From NCBI RefSeq assembly GCF_033807575.1, contig NC_084730.1:7299986-7363985 (forward strand): DNA of 64,000 nt. The letters run 5' to 3'. Every line of letters starts with the position of its first letter. The stretch's first letter is position 1. Position numbers and translations under genes: made by a program. This document shows, piece by piece, positions 27,896 to 37,810 of the stretch. Origin of the DNA: Cydia pomonella. Lineage: Eukaryota > Arthropoda > Insecta > Lepidoptera > Tortricidae. A model generated the notes under the pieces. The model saw nothing but the letters and a program-made list of their open reading frames with translations. It had not been told where the DNA came from and did no database searches.

Positions 27896-28030
27896 TTGTG
27901 TTTGGGGATTTTAGAAATTTCTCTCTATATCTATATCTGTGGTAAGAAAAGTACAGTCAGCGATTAAAGCTTCTACCAAAAATGACATTTGTCAAAAACG
28001 TGGCGTGTTTTTCTTTCGTATATGACATCC
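27896..28030 (+). repeat. GACAGGTGGCCATAGGAAC repeat, right part
   Basis: TTGTGTTTGGGGATTTTAGA, GAAAAGTACAGTCAGCGATT and AAAGCTTCTACC continue the repeat broken at 26842. Confidence 0.65.
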
Positions 28031-28039
28031 ATTTCAGTT

Positions 28040-28440
28040 CATAATTTATTTTCATAAAATAATTAGATTTTCACTATACCAAGCGTAAAGGCTATCTGGA
28101 TTGTTTAAAAACGGATGAGAAAGTTGCATTTTATTCACAAGAGTAATTGATGCAAATTTTGAGTTTTGTTTCTTATGTTGGCTGGTAGAATTACTTTTAA
28201 ATTATGATTTCTAATCATAAATATTTAATAACGTTAATTTGGATTTGATTTGGTTTAATTTTGTTTGATGTTTTACAGTTTGTATTTTCTTCGCGTTGGT
28301 GTGATGAACAATTTTGTGTTTCACTCGGGAGCAAAGTTTGTTTAACGAGGCTTTGAAACCCTCACAACGCTTAAGAATCCAGTTTACGCACCACCCGCTA
28401 CGCTAGTGGTTAAATTTTGGAATCCTTCGCTTGCTCGGGG
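28040..28440. repeat. GCGTTGGTGTGATGAA repeat, copy 1
   Basis: AATGAGAAAGTTGCRTTTTA-like, GATGCAAATTTTGAGTT, CTTATGTTGGCTGGTA and CGCGTTGGTGTGATGAA recur at 32330-32455 and 32866-32960, where the repeat is split by a MITE and a SINE. Confidence 0.6.
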
Positions 28441-28671
28441 TTAGCACTGGCGGTTAAACAACAACTTTGCCTTCTTGTAAAACAAATAGGTAATTAAGAG
28501 TCAGATCAAGTTAAATTGACAAATAAATGTCATGATTTCGTAGATGTTTGACGTTTAAAATAACACCTGCACTGTCTGGACCAGGGATCCGAAACCGGTA
28601 TTTTTTGTATGGGAACGAAAACGGTATTTTTTCGTTCTTTGTTAATTATTTCATTTCTAATTGGGCAATCT

Positions 28672-29488
28672 GATTACACATCCCTGGTACAGTCTGTCTT
28701 GGTGTACTGCATATCTGTCTGGGGTGGAGCTGCTAAAACTCGACTTATTAGCCTGGAAAGAGCTCAGCGTGCACTCTTAAAAACAATGTATTTAAAAAAA
28801 AACCGTTTCCCGACCGAATCATTATACCAACTAAGCGACCTATTATCAATAAGGAAACTATATATTCTACAAATCACTTTAAAAAACATAAAACCCTTTC
28901 TTACAGTGCCGAATATGACTCCAGAAGGACAATAAAAAACGTTGCTAGTATAACTAAAACCAAGTTTGCGCGCTCACAATACAATTTGAAGTCTAGTCAC
29001 ATTTATAACAAAGTCAATAGGTGCCTAAACATTTACCCAAAACTTCACTACGATTGTAAATCAGCAATCATAAAATGGTTAAAGTCGAAAAGCTACGAGG
29101 AAACAGAAGACTTACAAAATTAAACCATACTATATCTTACTAGAGATCCACACATCAACTTACTAAATACATACACACACACACACACACAATTACTGGC
29201 TCCATTATTCCTTTTTTTTACTTTTTTACTATTTTCTACTGCATGTCTGACAACCCCGATACTTAACTAGTTCTATAAACAATTGTTATATGTGATTTTA
29301 ATTGTATACATATATTATTAGACTTACTTAAATTTTCGTGTGACAATCTGTAAATTAAGGAAGAGCGGTGTTGCCCAATACAGGCAAATTTTGCTTACCG
29401 GGTAGCACTATCCCCTACTTTATAAACACCTATATATTTTACGAAAATAAATAATTTTAATTTTTAATTTTTTTTTTTAATTTAATCT
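28672..29488 (+). pseudogene. Jockey/CR1-like LINE 3' end, reverse transcriptase C-terminus, frameshifted
   Basis: VQSVLVYCISVWGGAAKTRL, ISLERAQRALLKTMYLK, SDLLSIRKLYILQ is the conserved post-catalytic C-terminal domain of CR1/Jockey-type reverse transcriptases. The frame ends at 28935 and the homologous sequence resumes in another frame (FARSQYNLKSSHIYNKVNRC..IIKWLKSKSYEETEDLQN) to a stop at 29121. The 3'UTR ends in an A/T-rich tail; AATCT borders both sides (28667-28671, 29484-29488), a probable target duplication. Confidence 0.8.
29168..29193. repeat. (CA)n microsatellite in the LINE 3'UTR
   Basis: ACATACACACACACACACAC run of about 12 units. Confidence 0.8.
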
Positions 29489-29638
29489 AATAATACGAAG
29501 TCGTTATCTAAAAACACAACCGAGTCCTATATTTGGAGTATAAAATAAACCGAAATATATCTTTATTTCAAAGTTTTTCCAAAAAACCGGTTCCGATCCC
29601 TGGTCTGGGCAGTCAAAATCGCTGCCAACTTGTCTGAC

Positions 29639-29816
29639 CAGTGGCGGGGCAAGACCAAAACTGTATGTGGGCAAGGTACAGTTAGCGAGGCCCTCTGGTG
29701 GCGTAAGAAAAAACGAACATGTTTACGTTATGCCCGAGTTATTTGACGCGCGAGGCCCCTCGGACCACGAGGCCGTAGGCGATGGCCCACGTCGCCCACG
29801 CCTAACGCGGCCTCTG
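29639..29816. mobile_element. CAGTGGCGGGGCAAGAC hAT-like MITE, copy 1
   Basis: CAGTGGCGGGGCAAGACCAA, GCGAGGCCCTCTGGTGGCGT, GCCCACGTCGCCCACGCCTA and a CGGCCTCTG end; matches 30856-31024. Confidence 0.7.
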
Positions 29817-29980
29817 GACTTTACCTATTGTTTCCTAGTAATGTTTTATTTTCTTTATTTTTTGTGATTGTTTATAAATGTTTTATTGTTCTAGGATGAG
29901 CGGGAGGGCGCGGGGCGTCGAGAGGACGCCGTGCTGCCCACTACCATGGAGGTATGTCATTATGTCACATTGGTTCACTG

Positions 29981-30271
29981 AATTATGGCCGAAAATTATT
30001 TTGCCAAATGTCATGTCCCAACCAATTTTTCGCATAATTTCATGTCGCCGAATGAGCAAGTAGCAACTCAACATAATAATTATGGCCGAAAATTATTTTG
30101 CCGAATGTCATGTCCCAACCAATTTTTCGCATAATTTCATGTCGCCGAATGAGCAAGTAGCAACTCAACATAATAATTATGGCCGAAAATTATTTTGCCG
30201 AATGTCATTTCCCAACCAATTTTTCGCATAATTTCATTTCGCCGAATGATCAAGTAGCAACTCAACATAAT
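29981..30271. repeat. 97-bp tandem repeat, three units
   Basis: Units begin AATTATGGCCGAAAATTATT at 29981, 30078 and 30175, with CCGAATGTCATGTCCCAACC, TTTTTCGCATAATTTCATGT and GAGCAAGTAGCAACTCAACA. Units 1 and 2 are almost identical. Confidence 0.9.
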
Positions 30272-30419
30272 AATTCGTATTATTACCCAACCTAACCGTT
30301 AGCAACTGTATTTTTGGCCGTAACTTAAAACGACACTTTTTAAAACGCAATGTTTTAAATAGCAGAATGCAAGTCTATACGAAACATTAAAAAAAAATTT
30401 TTTTGTAATCTAACATCGT

Positions 30420-30850
30420 TCGATGCGAAAAAAGTCGGTGCGAACATCGTTCGATGCGAAAGAAATGTATTCCAAATGTTGTACGTCATAATAATAATCT
30501 ACTAAACAATAATTCTACATAGTAAAACGTTGTCATAATGAAAGTTTGCCGAATGTTGGTTGCCAAAATAAATCATCTGCGATAAGTTGGGGCTTGTGCA
30601 CATATCATGCGAGGATTTTTCGGCTAATTTTTTACCCCTCCCCCCTCTTGGTGATGTTTGGTGAGGTTTTTGGCTAACCGTGAGGTCTTCTAATACCCCT
30701 CCTCTCTCCCAACGTGATCTGTCGTGATTTTTTCGTGACCCCCCTCACCCTATCGAACCTCGCGTGATTTGTGCACAAGCCCTTGGTTGGCAAGTGAAAT
30801 TCGGTCAATAAAACTTCGGCGAAAAGTCAGAACACCCTTCACACTATCCA
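30420..30850. other. Unassigned stretch with short repeats
   Basis: ACATCGTTCGATGCGAAA occurs twice at 30413-30465. 30600-30780 is C-rich (CCCCTCCCCCCTCTTGGTG) without coding content. Confidence 0.4.
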
Positions 30851-30855
30851 GTAGG

Positions 30856-31024
30856 CAGTGGCGGGGCAAGACAAAATTTGGTGTAAGCAAGGTACATTTA
30901 GTGAGGCCCTCTAGAGGCGTAAGAAATAATGAATATTTTATTACGTTGCGTCCGAGTTATAGGTACGTATTTGAGGCGCGAGGCCGGCGGTAGCCCACGT
31001 CGCCCACGCCTAGCGCCGCCTCTG
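30856..31024. mobile_element. CAGTGGCGGGGCAAGAC hAT-like MITE, copy 2, with target duplication
   Basis: CAGTGGCGG and CCGCCTCTG ends are inverted (imperfect); flanks CCAGTAGG / TCAGTAGG agree at 7 of 8. No coding capacity. Confidence 0.78.
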
Positions 31025-31079
31025 TCAGTAGGCCTAGCACAGGACGGGGGCAGTATCTCGCCCGCGACACAGACACCTA

Positions 31080-31387
31080 TAAGGCTTGAATTGGAACCGG
31101 GTTATAAAATACCGGTAAATACCGGTTTATTTCGGTTTCATAAGAACGCGAACGTTTTAAGAACATTATTGTAATTTAAAAAAAACCGGTTTATTCGACG
31201 AGCGACGAAACGGCCGGCCGGCCTGGTGGTGTGCCACGTAAACAGACACCGACATAGGAAGAAACCGGTTTTTATTGCTCTGAACCGGTTAATGTGACAA
31301 GGATTGTTCTCATAAAAACCTGTTTAAAAGGTTTTGCGCCAAGTACATGATAAACGGTTTGGAAATTTAACCGGTTTCCGAGCCTTG
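31080..31387. mobile_element. ACCGGTTT-rich hAT MITE, third copy
   Basis: AAGGCTTGAATTGGAACCGG to AACCGGTTTCCGAGCCTTG; flanks GACACCTA / CCCACCTA agree at 6 of 8. Shares GACGAGCGACGAAACGG, CACCGACATAGGA and TTTGCGCCAAGTACATGATA with copies at 8835 and 20757. Internally deleted. Confidence 0.82.
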
Positions 31388-31448
31388 CCCACCTACTACT
31401 ATTCAGTCTGAGCAAGATTTCTGTATATTAGTACAGTCGGAAGAAGAA

Positions 31449-31555
31449 GCGCTGGTGGCCAGCGGTAAGAGCGTGCGACTTACAATCCTGAGGTCGCGGG
31501 TTCAAAATGTGTACGAAAATTTGATATTCACCAGTCGCTTTTCGGTGAAGGACAA
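31449..31555 (+). mobile_element. Second tRNA-headed SINE family, fragment
   Basis: GCGCTGGTGGCCAGCGG, GTGCGACTTACAATCCTGAG, GTCGCGGGTTCAAAATG is the head; CACCAGTCGCTTTTCGGTGA the middle. Truncated. Confidence 0.6.
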
Positions 31556-31705
31556 GTCAGACCAAGCTAAGTTGCCAGCGATTTTGATAGCCCAACCTGT
31601 GCAAGTATTAAGTAAACGTCATAATTTCATAAATGTTTGATGTTTAAAATAACACTACCACTGTCTGGGCTATCAAAAACACTGCCAACTTATCTTGGTC
31701 TGACT
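31555..31705. mobile_element. AGTCAGACCAAG foldback MITE, intact
   Basis: AGTCAGACCAAGCTAAGTTG..GCGATTTTGATAGCCC pairs with GGGCTATCAAAAACACTGCC..AACTTATCTTGGTCTGACT. 151 bp; best reference copy for the family. Confidence 0.85.
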
Positions 31706-32094
31706 AGCTCCCCCACCCCCACCAATCGCAGGGAACATGGTGGGCCACTTTTGCCTACCAACGGTTTATTGAGGTATTCAAATGCACAGAATGCACGTTT
31801 GTGCAACGATCTGGTGATGCGATAAGTTTCGTCACCGCACAAATTCACAGAAATTGTATGCAAAGTAGGCGTAAACCCGATTCCATGTGACAGACTGGAG
31901 TCAACGCGCCCCAATTCTGTACATTTGAATATAAACCGATCGATATCGGGTAATTGAACTATTGATTTGTCACTTATCGTATCGTTAGACGGTGCCCTTA
32001 TATGACGAAGTGTTGTACAATGAGACAGTGGGTTTGAAAGTACGCCATAATACTAAGTACGTAAAAGAGTCGATTCGAGTACAGAGCCCCTAGT

Positions 32095-32273
32095 GTAAAT
32101 TTATTCGATTTCTTGACGTGATGTACGTGTTTGCGTTAAGTCTCATTTAGTATGGGATTCAGAAACAGCGCGCAAAGCGGAACGTTTTGGAAACTCAAAA
32201 TCCCATACAAAATGAGACTTACTGCAAACGCGTACGTCACGTTACGCCATCGAATAAATTTACACTAAGGGTA
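32095..32273. mobile_element. TACCCCTAGTG palindromic MITE, copy 2
   Basis: CCCCTAGTGTAAATTTATTC..GTACGTGTTTGCGTTAAGTC pairs with GACTTACTGCAAACGCGTAC..GAATAAATTTACACTAAGGG. Same family as 14961-15149. Confidence 0.82.
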
Positions 32274-32457
32274 CAGATTGTATTGAACACAAGGTGTAAA
32301 AGTACCTAATAGTTATTTTCACCACACGAACTGGTAAAAGCCCTAATGATTGTTCACGTTTGTGAAATGAGAAAGTTGCGTTTTATCCACATGTGGAGCA
32401 AAGTAATCAGATGCAAATTTTGAGTTGTTTCCTTATGTTAGCTGGTACATTTGATAT

Positions 32458-32605
32458 ATGTGGCATTATCTATGAAATGGGACCTTATTGTCGATGGCGC
32501 TTACGCCGCACTGCGTCGCGCAGCGTTGTATTTGTATCGGAACTTCTTTTATGACGGCGGTAGCGCCATCGACAATAAGGTTCCTTTTCATAGATAACGT
32601 CACAT
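32458..32605. mobile_element. Palindromic MITE (CCTTATTGTCGATGGCGC)
   Basis: ATGTGGCATTATCTATGAAA..CCTTATTGTCGATGGCGC pairs with GCGCCATCGACAATAAGG..TTCATAGATAACGTCACAT; arms ~50 bp. Confidence 0.82.
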
Positions 32606-32864
32606 AAATAAATATTATAGGACATTATTACACAAATTGACTAAGTCCCACAGTAAGCTCAATAAGGCTTGTGTTGAGGGTACTAAGACAACGATATATA
32701 TAACATATAAATATTTATAAATACTTAAATACTTACATAGAAAACACCCATGACTCGGGAACAAATATCCATGCTCATCACACAAATACATACCCTTACC
32801 AGGATTTGAACCCGGGACCAGGGTCACTAGTGTCACTATTACCCACTAGGCCAAACCGGTCGTC
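32604..32864 (-). mobile_element. HaSE-like SINE, minus, in the MITE end
   Basis: Full-length reverse copy; CGTCACAT occurs at both of its borders (32598-32605 and 32861-32868), consistent with insertion at the end of the preceding MITE. Confidence 0.82.
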
Positions 32865-33174
32865 ACATATTTTTTATTACGTGTATTTGGATTTGACATG
32901 GTTTGCTTTATTGGTGTTTCGTAGAGTTAGTATTTTCCTCGCGTTGGTGTGGTGAAAAATGCCGGGGCAACGCGAGGAAGAAAATTATCTTTCAACATAG
33001 TGATCCTTACATGATATAAGTACATAACTAACTAGTGCCTCTCTGAGCGGTTCTTCGCTTTACTGTACCTACCTAACCTAAGTCAATAGTACATTGTGCT
33101 CCGAGGGAGGTAAGAGAAATTTTGCAAACGAGGGGGTTAATTCACGAAAGGCGCAGGCTGGAGTTGGCAGCTGT

Positions 33175-33540
33175 TTTTCATCAGACTTGCGCAGAAAAAA
33201 CTAAATTTTAAATACGGTTGCACTTCTCACATTGGTCCGCCATTTTGTAAATTTTTGACAGGTTGGGCATTGAAGGCACAGACCCATCCGGCGTTCAGCC
33301 ACGATTTAAAATTGTGTTAATATATTTAAAAGGGCTATTGAATTAATCAAATTAAATATTGACATTTAACATGTATTTTACTTATAACCTACTTGATTTG
33401 TATGAGTTATTGACATAAAAAAGAAAACTATAACTTCCTAGGAAGATATAGGTTGTTTTGCACAATCCCTAACTCCCGCGGGAACAATATATGGCATTGT
33501 CCTTCAGTACATTTTCGATCAAGTGTGATGAAAACTTTAT
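33175..33540 (+). mobile_element. TTTTCATCACACTTG repeat, copy B
   Basis: TTTTTCATCAGACTTGCGCA, TTGACAGGTTGGGCATTGAA, GCGTTCAGCCACGATT and CATTGTCCTTCAGTACA align with 20265-20690. Confidence 0.65.
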
Positions 33541-33544
33541 AAAC

Positions 33545-34115
33545 CTGTTTTCAAATTAGTCTATAGGGTTCGTTCTGTCCCTTGATAGTTTCTCGAATGA
33601 AGCCTCCCAACTTACCTAGATTTTGATGAATAGAGACTGATTGCCCCCTTATAAGGAGATGCCTGGGTTGTATAAGTAGCCAAAGATTAATTGAACCAGT
33701 TTCGAAATTGCTATTAATACTAGTCCATTATTAATCTAGATTTAGCCTGCAATTTTGCCTAGATTTCTAACAAGCACTTCTAAGGGGCCATATCCGGGGT
33801 ATAAGGAAAAAAATTAAAAGCCTTCTACCCCCGTACATAATTGTCAATAAATGACTTCATAAAAAAAAGTAATTTAAAAAATAACTTGATCTAGGGGCTC
33901 GGTAGTGCCCCCGCCAAGACGAGTCAAGCTACCTACCTATATTTTCTCGAAGCGCTTCGTCGTTTTTTTAACCGTCACTTTTAACACATGTCAATGGTGG
34001 CCTTATTAAGCATAAAAATGTCAATTGCATAGCTCTTTTACTTTAGATTTTATTCCTTTAACCTTGATTTCGTCACTGATTCACTCACTCTCTGATGATC
34101 ATCATAACTCTAAGG
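33545..34115. other. Unassigned stretch
   Basis: No gene, inverted termini or repeat copy recognised; TTCACTCACTCTCTGATG at 34079 is a short CACT-like tract. Confidence 0.35.
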
Positions 34116-34119
34116 GTGC

Positions 34120-34665
34120 TTCGTGAAGTCCTAGGAATCTGAAATTTGGTATGTAAGATCGTTTCGTTACTACAAGAACTATTGTATAATAAAAAAACAA
34201 TGAATAGTGAATACATTTTTCAACTAAGGGCCAACACACATTACCTACGATATGACGTCGTATCGTGGGTATGTGTGTTGGCCCCGCGATACAACGCCGT
34301 AACGTTGCACGACACCGCAACGTGAGACGACTTCGTATCGTGGGTATGTGTTGTGTGTTGGCCCCGCGATACAATGCCGTAACGTCGCACGACGCCGCAA
34401 CGTGAGACGACGTCGTATCTTGGGTATGTGTGTTGGCCCCGCGATACAACGTCGTAACGTCGCACGACGCCGCAACGTGAGACGACGTCGTATCGTGGGT
34501 ATGTGGGTTGGCCCTTACGTCCATGTTATGGTAGCGAAACGGCCAAGCTACATATTTTGACTAAGCTGCAGAGTTTGTAAAGTTAGAGGAGTTAGAAGCT
34601 TGGCTCTACACGAGATCTGATAACTTTTTGACAGTGCGAGCCACATGGTCTCGTCTAGGAACATT
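34120..34665. repeat. Interspersed repeat split by the 34227-34515 element
   Basis: 34120-34224 (GGAATCTGAAATTTGGTATG, AACTATTGTATAATAA) and 34518-34665 (GCGAAACGGCCAAGC, TTGGCTCTACACGAGATCTG) belong together; the second part is the reverse of 17865-18065. Confidence 0.55.
34227..34515. mobile_element. TA-flanked MITE whose interior is a 75-bp tandem array
   Basis: Ends AGGGCCAACACACAT and ATGTGGGTTGGCCCT are inverted (one mismatch), TA on both sides (34225-34226, 34516-34517). Inside, units starting CGTATCKTGGGTATGTG occur at 34259, 34334, 34414 and 34489: 75-bp period, one unit with a 5-bp insertion. Units are CpG-rich (CGTAACGTCGCACGACGCCG) and each contains a GTTGGCCC like the terminus. 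Frames across it (RGANTHTQDTTS...) are artefacts of the array. Confidence 0.82.
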
Positions 34666-34916
34666 TTACATGAAAATGTTTTCGATGGAATTAATATTAT
34701 TTCTTAGCGAACCTCATAAAAGGTTCCTGTACTAATTATTATCCAAACGGTTAATCTAGGAAAACTAGTTTTTACATTTATTAGTAATAAGTTAAATTGG
34801 CATCCAAAACGTGTTTTAAACTGAGAATACTCGTTTATATAATCAGTCGATTCATGAGTCCAAGATAAGATTTAATTAGATACGGCTTTCTATGGATTTA
34901 ATCGCATACATAACTA

Positions 34917-35040
34917 TACAGGGTGGAAAAAATTTATAGGTCCTGGAGGGAAAGTGCCTTAAAACCTTAAGCTAGCTCATTTTACTTAAAGGAAACATTC
35001 TGTTATTTTTAAAAAGAAACAAAACTGCATTTTTTTTTAA
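34917..35040. mobile_element. Half copy of the CAGTGTGGAAAGATAAG MITE family
   Basis: CAGGGTGGAAAAAATTTATA, GGTCCTGGAGGGAAAGTGCC, CTCATTTTACTTAAAGGA and TTTTTAAAAAGAAACAAAAC resemble one end and the interior of 52627-52912, though diverged. Confidence 0.6.
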
Positions 35041-35224
35041 ATTTGATTGGATTGCCCGGGAGTCGAACCAAGTAAAAATTCCAATAAATAAACACTAGTT
35101 ATTTTATGCCGCTAGTCGACACAATGTTAATGTTAAATTTTCTCCAAGAAACATTAGGTCTTACACTCGTTTGTCGTACAAAATATCCACAAAAATATTG
35201 TATTGTCATTCGGGCCATTTTCCG

Positions 35225-35470
35225 CAACTCGATGACTGGCGTCTTTTTTGCGTGACGCTAGTCTTGCTAGCCCAACTCCTCGAGGAATCCTATCAACCCT
35301 TTGATGTTCAGAAGGATCTCGGGAAGGTCTTCGGGGATCCGAGACGTTTAGCCCTGCATAGGGCCACTCCGCTGCATTCCAGCACCACGTAGGAGGCTGT
35401 TTCTTCTGTCTCCATGCATCCTCGGCATAAGGGACTATTATTGACTGGACTTGTTAAATAGTTCATGACC
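35225..35470 (-). pseudogene. R1/Jockey-type LINE C-terminal zinc-knuckle region, degenerate
   Basis: Minus-strand reading gives PLCRGCMETEETASYVVLEC followed by the R-A-K-R-L-G-S-P-K-T-F-P region and, after breaks, a G-F-L-E-E-L-G-W-like end: the C-x2-C-x~8-H/Y-x4-C region and tail found after RNase H in such LINEs. Same family as 53490-53942. Stops and frame changes show it is dead. Confidence 0.65.
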
Positions 35471-35599
35471 TGTTATGACACTGGTTACCATACTCAGTCG
35501 GACCAAACTGAAATCTTACTTACTCTGCTGCCTACTATTCGTTGCACGATTTCATATAAGTATGTAATAAAGTATGCAGTTAAACATCCATACTCGGAC

Positions 35600-35760
35600 T
35601 CCAATACAAATTAAATATGCATGTGTTGTGATATACCTATAAACAATTTTTTTTTTACTAAATTATTGTTTTATATGTAGTATAAATTATCATTGTAATT
35701 TGAATGTTGTGACGTGTAAAATTATTATTTTATAAATAAATAAATTGAATTGAATTGAAT
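35600..35760 (+). mobile_element. LINE 3' tail ending (TTGAA)n
   Basis: AT-rich 3'UTR (TTTTATATGTAGTATAAATT) ends AAATAAATTGAATTGAATTG. Confidence 0.6.
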
Positions 35761-35764
35761 TGTC

Positions 35765-36030
35765 CTTCCCTGGTTGAAGGAGCGCCCTTGTGAGCTTTCC
35801 GTTGATGTCAGGCATGGCTTGTTTGGCCTAGTTTATTGGTAACAAACATACATAGAGAGAAAAAATAGGCAAGGAAGCGTTTGACCTCGTATAGTTCGTA
35901 TTTTATAGCATTGGAAAAGTGGTAAACAATCTTGACATGTCTTTTCTTGAAGGACCCTTTTTGTAATCAGTAACTATTACTTAGGAGGGCAATAAATTGT
36001 AAAAATAGGACACGTAGTATGGGTTTGTTC
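35765..36030. other. Unassigned stretch
   Basis: No recognised element or gene between the LINE tail and the palindrome that follows. Confidence 0.3.
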
Positions 36031-36031
36031 G

Positions 36032-36151
36032 GGCCCACTGATTACCAGTTCGCTGGACGATATCGGCCTGTCAGTTTTTGCGATTGTCAACTTTTACGAA
36101 TAGCTTTAGCGACAGGCCGATATCGTCCGGCGAGCTGGTAATCAGTGGGCC
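36032..36151. mobile_element. Palindromic MITE (GGCCCACTGATTACCAG)
   Basis: GGCCCACTGATTACCAG..GACGATATCGGCCTGTC pairs with GACAGGCCGATATCGTC..CTGGTAATCAGTGGGCC; 40-bp arms with four mismatches or fewer. Confidence 0.85.
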
Positions 36152-36159
36152 GCTTCAAT

Positions 36160-36725
36160 CAAAGTAATCATGAAGGTAATTTACAAGTTAAGTTAATATT
36201 AATGTGTAACAAAAATAGTGGGGATCCCATTAAGAGCATATTCGATATCTCGATATCTATATGTATACTCGTAAGTGTTATAAAATAGGATCCTCTTGCA
36301 CCAATTACCTGACACGTTTAATATGGTTGATTTCATTTGTCTGCATAGTAAAATGTTTCATTCAATAAATGCATAATTGCTGCAAACAATCTTCTCTTCT
36401 TAGCAAAAAGACGTACAAAGCGCTGCGAAGGTACTCCCTTAGTTCCTTATGCTTGTAATGTACATGATACTTAATAATAGGTTCTGACTGAATGGTAACT
36501 ACGAAACCCTTCACTGAGCATGACCCGACATGCTCTTGGCAGATTTTTTATATGATGGACTACTTTATTTGACTCTGATTGTATGGGTGCGGTGCATATG
36601 GGATCGGCTAGTGGTTTAATTGCGACGCTCATCACAGTGTCGTAACTGCCCTGCCTAGGTATGCAACTATGCAGTTATGCACTATGTTTACTATATGTAG
36701 GTGGTCTTACTTCACTCCATAAGTA
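36160..36725. other. Unassigned stretch
   Basis: No ORF above background and no repeat copy recognised. Confidence 0.3.
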
Positions 36726-36729
36726 CATA

Positions 36730-36880
36730 AAGCCTGACCAGTAATATAATATATGATCATTGTCAAGAGGGCGCTGTTATTCTCCTGTATAGGGTGACAG
36801 TTCAGTTTAGTATGAAAAATTTAGTTCCAATGAAATTCCGCAACATGGCGCGTCATCATATGTTATTGGTTAGGTTTTAC
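36730..36880. mobile_element. CCTGACCAKTAATATATGATCA MITE, copy 1
   Basis: GCCTGACCAGTAATATAATA..TGATCATTGTCAAGAGGGCG aligns with the reverse of 53251-53398; short inverted ends. Confidence 0.65.
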
Positions 36881-36913
36881 ACCAGTTTCCTTACTTAATA
36901 AAAATAATAAATG

Positions 36914-37163
36914 ATCGACCGGTCTTGCCTAGTGGGTAGTGAGAGTGACCCTGCCTATGAAGCCGATGGTCCTTGGATCGAATTCCGGTAAGGGCATTTA
37001 TTCGTGTGATGAGCACAGATATTTGTTCCCGAGTCATGGGTGTTTTCTACGTATTTGTATATTATATATATCGTTGTCTGAGTCCCCACAACACAAGCCT
37101 TGTTGGCTTACCGTGGGACGTAGTCAATTTGTGCAAGAATGTCCCTATAATATTTATTTATTA
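36914..37163 (+). mobile_element. HaSE-like SINE
   Basis: Head GACCGGTCTTGCCTAGTG with a small duplication (GTGAGAGTGACC), degenerate B box (GGATCGAATTCC), core and TTTATTTATT tail; slightly shortened core. Confidence 0.82.
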
Positions 37164-37492
37164 TTCTATTGACATTATTTTAATATCCTAGTATTCAGTA
37201 ATTATTTAACTTTTGAATTGATATTTTATTGGTTACGTTTTGTGTATCTGTTTTGACGATCATAATATGAATTCTTGTAGATTGACATGCCTGCAATTTA
37301 TAATGTAATCTGTATTATGAAATAAATAAATCTAAATCTATTATTATAAGTTGTATGGAAGGTATGGTTAAAGATATTATTCATAAGTTTTAAACTCGCT
37401 GAAAACGTAATAATTATTAAGATTAAATTTTCTCAAAAATAACATTTCGTTAACTTCGCTTGACACTTTATTATAAATCTATTTTTATCTTC

Positions 37493-37760
37493 GACGACCG
37501 GTTTGGCTTAGTGGGTAGTGACCCTGCCTACGAAGCTGATGGTCCCGGGTTCAAATCCTGGTAAGGGCATTTGTTCGTGTGATGAGCATGGATATTTGTT
37601 ACCGAGTCATGGGTGTTTTCTATGTATTTAAGTATTTATTAATATTTATATATTATATATATCGTTGTCTAAGTACCCTCAACACAAGCCTTATTGAGCT
37701 TACTGTGGGACTTAGTAAATTTGTGTAATAATGTCCTATAATATTTATTTATTTATTTAT
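37493..37760 (+). mobile_element. HaSE-like SINE, full length
   Basis: GACGACCGGTTTGGCTTAGT, GGTCCCGGGTTCAAATCC, TCATGGGTGTTTTCTATG, core, CTTATTGAGCTTACTGTG and TTTATTTATTTATTT tail. Confidence 0.85.
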
Positions 37761-37810
37761 CTACAATTCATGGAGTGAGAACTCTAAGCTTACTCATTTT
37801 ATTTCTCGAT

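Larger units (their letters stand above)
28582..29602. mobile_element. CAGGGATCGGAAACCGG hAT MITE with 8-bp target duplication, containing a LINE
   Basis: Ends CAGGGATCCGAAACCGG and CCGGTTCCGATCCCTG are inverted; the target duplication GTCTGGAC / GTCTGGGC (28574-28581, 29603-29610) matches at 7 of 8. Compared with the uninterrupted 204-bp copy at 42910-43113, the extra ~815 bp (28672-29488) is a LINE fragment. Confidence 0.88.
28499..29645. mobile_element. AGTCARACCAAG foldback MITE carrying a nested hAT element
   Basis: The left part 28499-28581 (AGTCAGATCAAGTTAAATTG..CTGCACTGTCTGGAC) and right part 29603-29645 (GTCTGGGCAGTCAAAATCGC..CAACTTGTCTGACCAG) rebuild one family member once the 1021-bp hAT element between them is removed. 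Confidence 0.85.
32330..32960. repeat. GCGTTGGTGTGATGAA repeat, copy 2, split by a MITE and a SINE
   Basis: Left part 32330-32455 (AATGAGAAAGTTGCGTTTTA, CAGATGCAAATTTTGAGTTG, TTATGTTAGCTGGTACATTT) and right part 32866-32960 (TCCTCGCGTTGGTGTGGTGA) match 28040-28440. Confidence 0.6.

Noticed and set aside
34102..34524. Overlapping frames rich in RGANTHTHDTTS repeats
   Set aside because: Artefacts of the 75-bp tandem array in a MITE; open in several frames on both strands.
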